A DNA stretch of 12,364 nucleotides from Acidobacteriaceae bacterium (GTDB lineage: Bacteria; Acidobacteriota; Terriglobia; Terriglobales; Acidobacteriaceae). The DNA is taken from NCBI GenBank assembly GCA_027364815.1, contig DAHXOQ010000055.1, positions 1 through 12,364 of the forward strand. Reading direction: 5' to 3'. The translations under genes were made by a program, and so were the position numbers. Below are positions 6,876-12,364 of this stretch, in pieces. How positions within the stretch are numbered: position 1 is the first letter of the stretch; each line of letters begins with the position of its first letter. The notes beneath the pieces are model-generated. The model made no database searches. It worked only from the letters and a program-made list of their open reading frames with translations, and had not been told where the DNA came from.

Positions 6876-7208
6876 ATGGCAGTCCAAGGTATCTTTGAAG
6901 TCAGCGATGCGACGTTTGAACAGGAAGTGCTCAAGAGCACGCAGCCTGTATTGGTAGATTTCTGGGCCAGCTGGTGTGGCCCCTGCAAGGCAATTGCGCC
7001 GATTGTAGATGAGCTTGCGACCAAGTACGCGGGGCAATTGAAGGTGGCGAAAGTGAATGTTGATCAGAACAGCGCGACTCCGAGCCGCTATGGCGTGCGT
7101 GGGATTCCTGCGCTGCTCTTCTTCAAGGACGGCAAAGTTGCCGACCAGATTGTGGGCTATGTTCCACAGGAGAGCATTGAAGATAAGATCAAGAAACTTG
7201 TCATCTAA
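6876..7208 (+). CDS. trxA: Thioredoxin
   Basis: The 110-residue protein is a complete thioredoxin, a cytosolic dithiol-disulfide oxidoreductase. The active site WCGPC is at residues 33-37 within VLVDFWASWCGPCKAI. The cis-proline is P78 in RGIPALLFF (alanine follows where threonine is usual), and a G-x-V-P stretch (GYVPQESIEDKI) closes the fold. The ATG at 6876 is preferred over in-frame starts further upstream because AAGGAGG (6866-6872) lies just before it and because it gives the usual length. The 130-nt gap after thrB contains a repeated CGTTCAT (6766-6772 and 6778-6784) of unknown meaning. The gene ends 18 nt before a strong terminator shared with lexA. Confidence 0.97.
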   Translation: MAVQGIFEVSDATFEQEVLKSTQPVLVDFWASWCGPCKAIAPIVDELATKYAGQLKVAKVNVDQNSATPSRYGVRGIPALLFFKDGKVADQIVGYVPQESIEDKIKKLVI

Positions 7209-7226
7209 ACGGAATTCAATCAAATG

Positions 7227-7260
7227 AAAAAGTCCGGCCAAATGGCCGGACTTTTTTTTC
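7227..7260. terminator. Bidirectional Rho-independent terminator between trxA and lexA
   Basis: AGTCCGGCC (7231-7239) pairs with GGCCGGACT (7243-7251) around an AAAT loop, giving a GC-rich 9-bp stem. Eight Ts follow on the plus strand (7252-7259), and four As precede the stem (7227-7230), continued by the A of the stem, so the minus strand also has a U tract. It therefore serves trxA from the left and lexA from the right. Confidence 0.93.
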
Positions 7261-7276
7261 TGGATTCTTGCCGGGT

Positions 7277-7882
7277 TCAACGGTACTTGCGCAGAACACC
7301 GAGAACGCGGCCTTGTATCGACACGTGTGTGGCGGGAACAAAGATTGGATCCATTTCAAGATTGGCCGGCTGGAGTCGAATCATGTTTCCTTCGCTGTAG
7401 TAGCGCTTGAGCGTGGTTTCAGTGCCCCTGACCAAAGCGACGACAATCTCGCCTTGACGTGCAGTACGGGTACGTTCCACGAGTACATAATCTCCATTTA
7501 CGATGTGTTCGTCGCGCATGGAGTCGCCGCGGACTTCGAGAGCAAAGCAATCGCGATTGCCGACAACGTCGTGGAGAGAGATGCTCTCATAGGTCTCTGA
7601 GGTTTCAACCGGGTGACCGGCGGCAATACGTCCGGCAAGCGGAAGTCGATCACTGCTGCGGGTGCGTGTGCCGGGAGGAATCACGTCGATTGATCGACTG
7701 CGATTGTGGACGCGATCAAGCAATCCTTTTTTCTCGAGGTTGGTGATGTGCTTGTGCACTGTAGCCAGGCTCTTCAAACCCATGCCACGCGCAATCTCTT
7801 CAAAGGAAGGCGAGTAGCCATTGCGGGTAACAAAGGCGGCGAGGAAGTCGAGAATCTCTTTTTGCCTGCGTGTGACAGCCAT
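7277..7882 (-). CDS. lexA: SOS repressor LexA
   Basis: The protein has 201 residues from ATG 7882. A frame open further upstream is not needed: MAVTRRQKEILDFL is the canonical LexA start. The winged HTH spans about 1-65 (GYSPSFEEIARGMGLKSLATVHKHITNLEKKG). The autocleavage bond is A83-G84 in LPLAGRIAAG, and the catalytic dyad is S121 (RGDSM) and K159 (TTLKR). LexA represses DNA-damage genes and cleaves itself when stimulated by RecA filaments. No Shine-Dalgarno is present; a strong -10 ends six nucleotides before the ATG. Direct GCGAAT repeats in the promoter may be its own operator. The gene is convergent with trxA and shares its terminator. Confidence 0.96.
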   Translation of the reverse strand: MAVTRRQKEILDFLAAFVTRNGYSPSFEEIARGMGLKSLATVHKHITNLEKKGLLDRVHNRSRSIDVIPPGTRTRSSDRLPLAGRIAAGHPVETSETYESISLHDVVGNRDCFALEVRGDSMRDEHIVNGDYVLVERTRTARQGEIVVALVRGTETTLKRYYSEGNMIRLQPANLEMDPIFVPATHVSIQGRVLGVLRKYR

Positions 7883-7888
7883 GAGAGA

Positions 7889-7916
7889 ATTATAGCGAAT
7901 AAAAAGCGAATTGCAA
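7889..7916 (-). promoter_or_regulatory. lexA promoter, predicted leaderless start
   Basis: On the minus strand TTGCAA (7911-7916) is 16 nt from a perfect TATAAT (7889-7894). Six nucleotides later is the ATG (7882), so a start seven bases past the hexamer falls on the initiator A. The space between holds CT-rich bases and no ribosome site. Confidence 0.65.
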
Positions 7917-7944
7917 GGGAAAAATGAAAGAAAAATAGGCGAAT
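7894..7944 (-). promoter_or_regulatory. Helically phased ATTCGC repeats, candidate LexA operator
   Basis: GCGAAT (ATTCGC on the lexA strand) occurs at 7895-7900, 7906-7911 and 7939-7944. The offsets are 11 bp and 33 bp, so all three copies lie on the same face of the helix. The first two are 7-mers (AGCGAAT) sitting in the -10/-35 spacer. Read on the lexA strand, the pair is ATTC-N7-ATTC, the same spacing as the alphaproteobacterial LexA box GTTC-N7-GTTC. Autoregulation by LexA is an inference. Confidence 0.45.
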
Positions 7945-8277
7945 ATAATTTGCCAATTTTTACTTCTTTAAAGAGTTTTAGATCAAGTTTCGAGTGGATC
8001 GCGAAATCTGAAATGGATATCCATCGGAAAGTTGCCCTGCAGAGGAAAGCTAGCCGTTGAATTATGCAGATCCGGTAATGCCCCATTTTGGGCATTGCTA
8101 ACTCCCAATTCCATCTTTGAATTCCAGACATATAACTTTACTGATTTTCTATTGAGTTACTTTCCCAACAAGAAGAACCTGTCTACAACGTGGCAGCCTT
8201 GGCAACTGCTTATGTGAATCGCAAGATGCATGCGCAATGACTCACTCTGCGCAGCACAGATGAGAAAGGGCAGACTT
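7945..8277. other. Intergenic region between lexA and the response regulator
   Basis: Together with the lexA promoter this forms a 395-nt gap between divergent genes. It is AT-rich and holds no convincing ORF. A weak promoter candidate for the response regulator is TTCCAT (8109-8114), 16 nt, TATAAC (8131-8136), which would give a leader of about 135 nt. A hairpin lies at 8074-8099. TGCGCA occurs twice close to the gene (8231-8236 and 8248-8253). Nothing else stands out. Confidence 0.4.
8074..8099. repeat. Inverted repeat/hairpin in the lexA-response regulator gap
   Basis: AATGCCC (8077-8083) pairs with GGGCATT (8090-8096) around a six-base loop, and three further pairs (two of them G-T) extend the stem to about 10 bp. 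No T run follows on either strand, so it is unlikely to be a terminator. It could be an operator dyad or an RNA structure if the upstream promoter is real. Confidence 0.5.
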
Positions 8278-9078
8278 ATGAGGTTGCTGATTGCCGAAGA
8301 TGATAAAAAGCTTGGAATTTTCTTAAGTAAAGGACTGGAAGAGGATGGTCATAATGTTCGCATTGCGGCCGACGGTGGATCAGCTGTTGAGGCATTCAGA
8401 GAAGATTTGCCGGACTTGATAATTCTCGATCTGAATCTTCACGTCAAGGACGGTGAAGAAGTGCTTAAAGAATTGCGCGCTCTCAATACTGATCTGCCAG
8501 TGCTGATTTTGACGTCGCGGCAGGAGGTTGATATGCGGGTTCGGTGCCTTGATCAGGGCGCCGATGATTTGATGACCAAGCCCTTCAGTCTGCATGAACT
8601 TCGTGCGCGTTGCAGAGCGCTGCTGCGCCGAAAGCGCGAGGCGCGGCTGATGCTCAAGGCAGGCGATCTGGAATTGGATCGCCTGGATCACAGCGCATGC
8701 CGTAATGGCGAGCAGATTGAATTGACTAACAAGGAATTTGCGCTGCTTGAGCACCTGATGCTGAACCGTGGTCATTGTGTCTCACGTGTCGAGTTGATTG
8801 ATGCGGTCTGGGAAATGGAGCCGGCACATACGACAAATATCGTCGACGTCTATGTCAACTATCTGCGCCACAAACTGAAAGATGGACCACCGGGGATGAT
8901 CATCCGCACTGTGCGAGGGCACGGATACATGATTCCAACAGAAGCCGAACTCGCGCTCCCGCTTGCTGTTGATCCAGCGATGATCACACTCTTGCCGATC
9001 ACTCACACACACACGCAGAAACACGCACAGGCGCACGCGAACAAAAATCTTGATGTTGCACCGTTGGTCCGCAACTAA
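8278..9078 (+). CDS. OmpR/PhoB-type response regulator with His/Thr-rich tail
   Basis: The protein has 266 residues from ATG 8278 (MRLLIAEDD), preceded by GAAAGGG 7 nt upstream; ATGs at 8230 and 8260 are in frame but would add a non-family extension. The receiver domain covers about 1-115 with acidic pocket D8/D9, phosphoacceptor D51 (IILDLNL), S80 (LTSR) and K101 (MTKPF). The proline usual after the phosphoacceptor loop is replaced (LNLHVKDG). The winged-helix DNA-binding domain covers about 128-222 and ends in TVRGHGYMIP. Typical family members stop near residue 225-235; here about 40 more residues follow, including T-H-T-H-T-Q-K-H-A-Q-A-H (242-253). No histidine kinase is encoded beside it, so it is an orphan in this window. 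Targets and signal are unknown. Confidence 0.92.
   Translation: MRLLIAEDDKKLGIFLSKGLEEDGHNVRIAADGGSAVEAFREDLPDLIILDLNLHVKDGEEVLKELRALNTDLPVLILTSRQEVDMRVRCLDQGADDLMTKPFSLHELRARCRALLRRKREARLMLKAGDLELDRLDHSACRNGEQIELTNKEFALLEHLMLNRGHCVSRVELIDAVWEMEPAHTTNIVDVYVNYLRHKLKDGPPGMIIRTVRGHGYMIPTEAELALPLAVDPAMITLLPITHTHTQKHAQAHANKNLDVAPLVRN
9001..9042 (+). repeat. CA-rich low-complexity tract coding the His/Thr-rich tail
   Basis: From about 9001 the sequence is dominated by CAC/ACA units (ACTCACACACACACGC and onward), giving alternating His and Thr and then His-Ala pairs in the response regulator tail. It looks like an expanded dinucleotide repeat with later substitutions. The reading frame stays open through it. 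Confidence 0.6.
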
Positions 9079-9107
9079 CTTCACGTTGACTAGGTACTGG
9101 GGAATTC

Positions 9108-9218
9108 ATGCCAGCCTATCCAATTCCGATGACGCCGATGGACGACCTGCCAAGAACCCGAAGCGCATTAGCTGCAAGTGCTGACTGCAATTTCCGGATT
9201 CGACATGCCGGGGCATAG
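9108..9218 (+). CDS. Possible 36-residue small protein (unrecognised)
   Basis: An ATG at 9108 opens 36 codons, beginning MPAYPIPMTPMDDLPRTR and ending in TAG at 9216-9218. GGGGAA (9099-9104) lies just before it and could serve as a weak ribosome site. It fills the 286-nt gap between the response regulator and the sigma factor. It has no signal peptide or known motif and could be chance or an upstream ORF in the sigma factor leader. Confidence 0.2.
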   Translation: MPAYPIPMTPMDDLPRTRSALAASADCNFRIRHAGA

Positions 9219-9364
9219 ACGGACCTGCGCTGGAAGGTGTCAGAGGTGAAAGGCGGTGCCGAGGCGTGGACATCGTCGGTTCACTTTATCCATGAGTCGG
9301 GGGAGCGGAAGAGAAGATGCTGCACGTGTGCAGGAGCCATTTAACCGTATTGAGGAGAGTAGAG

Positions 9365-10300
9365 ATGAATACAGGAAATTCTTCAGTGGCGATGAGCTAT
9401 GGAAGGCGGCATACGGCGTCAACCTATCTACCGATGCCGGCACCTTCGTCAGGAATTGCGGCAGGACTGAGTAGCGAAGAAGAACGTGTTCTACTTGAAC
9501 ATCTTCCCATCGTGCGCTACCTTGCTCGACGAATTCACGAGCGTCTGCCGCAGCATGTTGATCTTGAAGATCTGGTCTCGGCTGGAGTTGTAGGGCTGAT
9601 GGACGCATTTTCGAAGTTTGACCCCAACAAGAAAGTACAATTCCGTAGCTATGCCCAGTTCCGCATTCGCGGCGCGATACTTGACAGTTTGCGCACCTTG
9701 GACGGGAGCCCGAGGGAGGTGCGCAGGAAGGGCCGCGCAGTTGATGAGGCGATTCGTACATTGACACAGCGATTGGGCCGTTCGCCGGCTGAGCCTGAGG
9801 TTGCAGTGGAACTGGGGTTTGAACTTGCGGAATACCAGACTCTACTCGGCGACTTAAAGGGTCTAGAGATAGGAACCTTGCAGATTGAGCGCAGTGAGGA
9901 TTCAGGTGAAGATGAGCTCGCTTATATTCCTGGGCGCCCCGATGAGAATCCTCTCTTTCTCTGTTTGCGTGGTGAGATGGAATGTCGGCTAACGAATTCA
10001 ATCTCTGAATTACCTGACCGCGAGCGCCTGGTGATGACGTTTTACTACTACGAAGAGATGACCATGCGGGAGATTGGTTTTGCGCTGGGCGTGGTTGAAT
10101 CGCGTGTCTCTCAGATTCATGCGTCTGCTGTAGTCCATCTGCGTTCTGCTTTGCATGATCTTGATGCAAATTGCGGGGTCCAGAAGAAAGAGAGAAGTCT
10201 GTGTCATTCTCCTCATCAGTCACTTATACCGGATGGGGGTTTCCAATTAGTAGAGTCATTACCCTCGGCAATTGAGCCTAAACGCGTGATGGTGAGCTGA
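9365..10300 (+). CDS. fliA: FliA/WhiG-type RNA polymerase sigma factor (sigma-28 group)
   Basis: The protein has 311 residues from ATG 9365, chosen because GAGGAG (9352-9357) lies 7 nt upstream. Sigma region 2 is clear (about 45-110): LPIVRYLARRIHERLP, DLEDLVSAGVVGLMDAFSKFD, then VQFRSYAQFRIRGAILDSLR. Region 3 follows at about 118-165 (VRRKGRAVDEAIRTL, LGRSPAEPEVAVELG). Region 4 is at about 213-262 with LPDRERLVMTFYYYEEMTMREIGFALGV and the helix ESRVSQIHASAVVHLR. These match FliA/WhiG sigma factors. Family members are usually about 240-260 residues; this one has about 35 extra at the N-terminus and about 45 low-complexity residues after region 4. No flagellar gene or anti-sigma FlgM is visible, so the motility link is uncertain; in relatives this group can also control other regulons. 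Confidence 0.9.
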   Translation: MNTGNSSVAMSYGRRHTASTYLPMPAPSSGIAAGLSSEEERVLLEHLPIVRYLARRIHERLPQHVDLEDLVSAGVVGLMDAFSKFDPNKKVQFRSYAQFRIRGAILDSLRTLDGSPREVRRKGRAVDEAIRTLTQRLGRSPAEPEVAVELGFELAEYQTLLGDLKGLEIGTLQIERSEDSGEDELAYIPGRPDENPLFLCLRGEMECRLTNSISELPDRERLVMTFYYYEEMTMREIGFALGVVESRVSQIHASAVVHLRSALHDLDANCGVQKKERSLCHSPHQSLIPDGGFQLVESLPSAIEPKRVMVS

Positions 10301-10449
10301 GATGAGTTGATGAAAGTGCTGAGAAAATTTGCAGATTTGAAATCCTGACAGTTGGACAGGTGTTTCTCATGAAGGCGCCCGTAGATCTTGAATTGAACAG
10401 AGTACCTGAGCGCCGTTCACTGCATTCGTGCACTCCGTCATCCACTCGT

Positions 10450-10455
10450 TATACT
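10450..10455 (+). promoter_or_regulatory. -10 element upstream of the small-protein/VWA operon
   Basis: TATACT (10450-10455) matches 5 of 6 -10 bases and lies 23 nt before the GTG at 10479, leaving room for the ribosome site GGGAAGGA (10467-10474). No good -35 is seen. Confidence 0.4.
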
Positions 10456-10478
10456 AGAGGTGCGAAGGGAAGGACCCT

Positions 10479-10715
10479 GTGCGAGCGGCATTGCGCTTTA
10501 TTTGGAATGCAACACGCGGTCACAGACTTGCTCCGTGGAGGAGTGAGTACCTGAAGTGGCGTATTGAAACTTTCACCGGCGTTAAAGCCGAGGTAATCGG
10601 TGGTCTTGATGTCATCAGCTTTCTTTGGGCCACGCGTTGGGAACTGATCAGTTTTCTTGGCTGGACAAACGAGATGAACCACGAAGTAGCAAAAGCTGCA
10701 AAAAAGCCTTTATAA
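10479..10715 (+). CDS. Small hypothetical protein, basic and aromatic
   Basis: The protein has 78 residues from GTG 10479, with GGGAAGGA directly upstream and a -10 element before it. It begins MRAALRFIWNATRGHRLAPW and continues with SEYLKWRIETFTG, then a tryptophan-rich stretch (FLWATRWELISFLGW) and a lysine-rich end. It is rich in Trp, Arg and Phe, has no signal peptide and is probably cytosolic or membrane-peripheral. I recall similar short RFxWNATRG-type hypothetical proteins in acidobacterial genomes, but cannot name a family. The stop is 17 nt before the ATG of the VWA-like gene, so the two are likely cotranscribed. The codon pattern and ribosome site support a real gene. Confidence 0.65.
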   Translation: MRAALRFIWNATRGHRLAPWRSEYLKWRIETFTGVKAEVIGGLDVISFLWATRWELISFLGWTNEMNHEVAKAAKKPL

Positions 10716-10732
10716 CCCTCGGAGGTCCCGCT

Positions 10733-11776
10733 ATGCATCTCCATAAATTATTTCTGCATACATTCATTTCGCTCAGTATCTTGATGGGGCCGCTCACTCT
10801 TCTTGCGCAGCAAATTCCGCCAGCTGAACCGCCAAAGCAAATGCCTAAACCCGAGGGTGAGCCGCAAGCACTTGAAGTCACTGCGAACGAAGTGCTGGTT
10901 CCAACGTTGGTTGAAAAGCCGCACGGAGGGATTGTCTACGGTCTCAACGCGGGGGATTTTATTGTTGAAGACGATGGCATTCCCCAAAAAATTCGTCTTC
11001 AAGAAGAGATGGACACGGCTCCAGTAATGCTTGTGGTTGCTGTCGAACAGGGTGCTATGAGCGTACTTGAATTCGATAAATTCTCACGCCTGGGCCCGCT
11101 TCTTGATTTATTTCTCACCGATGATCGTGCGCAGGCAGCGCTGGTGGGATTTGATTCTGAGCCCCATCTGCTGGTTGATTTCACTCACTCCGGGGAGCAG
11201 TTGAATCAACATTTGAAGCGCATGCAGCCTGGTGATGGCGGTGCTGCAATTCTGGATACCGCAAGCTATGCGGTTGATCTTCTGGAATCGCAGCCCAAGG
11301 AATTTCGCCGCGTTCTGTTACTTATCAGCGAAGAGCGTGACCATGGCAGCAAGCACATCAAACGTGAGCAGTTGATTCGCCGTATTGGCAACTCGGATGT
11401 ACTGGTTCTCAGTGTCACTTTCTCGCCGGCGCGTGCAGAGCTTCTCCACGATGTCCAGGACAACGGCGACAATCGCACGATGAGCATAATTTCTGCGCTT
11501 GTCATGGCCGTTCAGGGAGTGAAGAAGAATGTTGCCAAAGAGATTACCGTGATGAGCGGTGGGGAGTACACCAATTTCACAGGTGACAAAGGGTTTGAAA
11601 AGCATGTTGTGGATGCAGCCAAACGCTCGCGGAATCGCTATCTGATTACTTTCACTCCGTCCAATCCCAAACCGGGTTTGCACACACTTCGTGTACGGCT
11701 GACAGAGAACTATGGTGCAAAGGTTGTTGCGCGCGCGAACTATTGGGTAGATGAAAATCCTGGTTCAGTGAATTGA
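10733..11776 (+). CDS. Exported VWFA-related acidobacterial-domain protein
   Basis: The protein has 347 residues from ATG 10733, with GGAGG (10721-10725) 7 nt upstream. A signal peptide is clear (MHLHKLFLHTFISLSILMGP, then LLAQQ). A Pro/Lys-rich linker and an N-terminal beta strand region (ALEVTANEVLVPTLVEKPHGGIVYGLNAGDFIVEDDG) precede a VWA-like fold at about 96-310. This order is that of the 'VWFA-related Acidobacterial domain' proteins, an exported group of unknown function. The MIDAS metal site is degenerate: VVAVEQGAMS (101-110) stands where DxSxS is expected, GGAAILD (169-175) replaces GGTALYD, and ISEERD replaces the usual ISDGxD. It may thus act as a metal-free binding or structural protein. 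It follows the 78-residue gene by 17 nt. Confidence 0.85.
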   Translation: MHLHKLFLHTFISLSILMGPLTLLAQQIPPAEPPKQMPKPEGEPQALEVTANEVLVPTLVEKPHGGIVYGLNAGDFIVEDDGIPQKIRLQEEMDTAPVMLVVAVEQGAMSVLEFDKFSRLGPLLDLFLTDDRAQAALVGFDSEPHLLVDFTHSGEQLNQHLKRMQPGDGGAAILDTASYAVDLLESQPKEFRRVLLLISEERDHGSKHIKREQLIRRIGNSDVLVLSVTFSPARAELLHDVQDNGDNRTMSIISALVMAVQGVKKNVAKEITVMSGGEYTNFTGDKGFEKHVVDAAKRSRNRYLITFTPSNPKPGLHTLRVRLTENYGAKVVARANYWVDENPGSVN

Positions 11777-11838
11777 AATATCTTCAATGATCCTGCGGAA
11801 TATCACATTCATATTTGGGCCTTTTTATTTGATTTCAT

Positions 11839-11857
11839 GAGCATATGCTGCATGCTC
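11839..11857. repeat. Inverted repeat upstream of rpsO
   Basis: GAGCAT (11839-11844) and ATGCTC (11852-11857) flank ATGCTGC, giving a 6-bp stem. It lies between the VWA-like gene and the rpsO promoter. No T run follows, so it is a weak terminator candidate at best. Confidence 0.4.
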
Positions 11858-11894
11858 GCAATTGCTGTTTGTATTCCCTAAAACTACCCACTCG

Positions 11895-11903
11895 TGGTAT
11901 CCT
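11895..11903 (+). promoter_or_regulatory. Extended -10 promoter of rpsO
   Basis: TGG-TATCCT (11895-11903) is an extended -10 element. TTCCCT (11874-11879) could be a poor -35 at 18-nt spacing. Transcription near 11910 would leave a leader of about 50 nt that includes the ribosome site AGAGGAG (11942-11948). Confidence 0.4.
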
Positions 11904-11959
11904 TTATCCAGACACTGAGAGAAGTGGACTGAGACAAAAACAGAGGAGTAACATACGCC

Positions 11960-12226
11960 GTGCTGGCGACTCAAAAGAAAACCGAACTGATTACGACCTT
12001 CCGCACTCATGCGACGGACACAGGTTCGCCTGAAGTCCAGATTGCAATTCTTAGTGCGCGAATTGGTGAACTGACGGAGCACTTCAAAACCCACAAAAAG
12101 GATCACGCTTCGCGGCGCGGCCTTCTGATGCTGGTGAGCAAACGCCGGCGTCTGCTGGATTATCTGAAGTTGCACGATTCCGATCGCTATCGCGATGTGA
12201 TTGCTAAACTCGGAATCCGCAAGTAA
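11960..12226 (+). CDS. rpsO: 30S ribosomal protein S15
   Basis: The protein has 88 residues, the standard S15 length. It binds 16S rRNA in the central domain and forms a bridge to the large subunit. The sequence is typical: FRTHATDTGSPEVQIAILSARIGELTEHFKTHKKDHASRRGLLMLVSKRRRLLDYL, with the HATDTGSPEVQ and SRRGLL motifs. The start is GTG 11960, with AGAGGAG (11942-11948) 11 nt upstream, a slightly long spacing. In many bacteria pnp follows; the 138 nt downstream here contain no start of it, so any pnp lies outside the window. Confidence 0.97.
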   Translation: MLATQKKTELITTFRTHATDTGSPEVQIAILSARIGELTEHFKTHKKDHASRRGLLMLVSKRRRLLDYLKLHDSDRYRDVIAKLGIRK

Positions 12227-12364
12227 CCGAAAGACACCATTGAATCGGAAGCGCCCAGACCGCAGATTGGTCCAGGACCCATTCGTGCAAGCAAGTTGGG
12301 GACTTGGTGTATTCGGCGAGATTTTTCAATCGCCTGATCAGACGCATCGCTATCGACTGCGTTA
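12227..12364. other. Downstream of rpsO, no gene seen
   Basis: No ORF or T-tract terminator is evident to the end of the window. GACC (12261-12264) and GGTCCaGGACC nearby can form short competing hairpins. This may be the leader of the next gene, often pnp in this position. Confidence 0.3.

Noticed and set aside
7883..8131. Extended N-terminus for LexA
   Set aside because: LexA homologs start at MAVTRRQKEIL, and the promoter lies inside the would-be extension.
9001..9042. CA-rich tract as a CRISPR or satellite array
   Set aside because: There are no spacers or regular unit length; it is simple low-complexity coding sequence.
9240..10223. Long leftward ORF opposite the sigma factor
   Set aside because: It is antisense to the conserved sigma-factor coding frame and its composition (Gln, Pro, Ser, Arg rich) is that of a shadow frame.
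10442..11895. Shared 8-mer CCACTCGT just before the -10 elements at 10450 and 11898
   Set aside because: The register relative to the hexamer differs by two bases and there are only two copies, so chance is the simpler explanation.

Overview
The window looks like a piece of chromosome from an acidobacterium, probably class Terriglobia. The best taxonomic hint is a secreted protein of the 'VWFA-related Acidobacterial' type. A DUF6526-like membrane protein, a FliA/WhiG-type sigma factor and a single-copy tRNA-Ser among core genes fit the same picture. No transposase, integrase, phage gene or CRISPR array was found.

Layout. The left end carries leftward genes: a frataxin-like cyaY that runs off the edge (1-291), then a translationally coupled pair made of a small DUF6526-like membrane protein (463-891) and an exported protein with a permuted papain-like His/Cys pattern (884-1927). 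A likely hairpin terminator separates the pair from cyaY. Next come a tRNA-Ser(CGA) with its own promoter (2242-2333), a membrane polyferredoxin of the NapH/NosR/YccM type (2546-3631), and a Crp/Fnr-family regulator (3707-4411). Threonine biosynthesis follows as thrC-thrB with a GTGA overlap (4491-6745), then trxA (6876-7208). A bidirectional terminator lies between trxA and the convergent lexA (7277-7882). After a 395-nt gap come an OmpR-type response regulator with an unusual His/Thr-rich tail (8278-9078), a FliA/WhiG-type sigma factor (9365-10300), a small basic/aromatic protein (10479-10715) in an apparent operon with a VWA-like exported protein (10733-11776), and rpsO (11960-12226).

How the genes work together. 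Only thrC-thrB is a clear pathway operon. The polyferredoxin and the Crp/Fnr regulator may form a redox-responsive unit: a 24-bp inverted repeat with FNR-box geometry sits upstream of the polyferredoxin gene. LexA probably regulates itself: its promoter carries direct repeats in phase at 11-bp intervals.

The most striking regulatory pattern is that cyaY, the Crp/Fnr gene and lexA each have a -10-like hexamer exactly six nucleotides upstream of the start codon and no Shine-Dalgarno sequence. This predicts leaderless mRNAs, while trxA, the polyferredoxin, the sigma factor and the VWA gene have normal ribosome binding sites. I did not find a clearly new multi-gene defence or mobile system. The candidates that most deserve a second look are the exported permuted-papain protein with its membrane partner, the FNR-like palindrome with the polyferredoxin, the LexA-box repeat, and the VWA protein that has lost its metal site.
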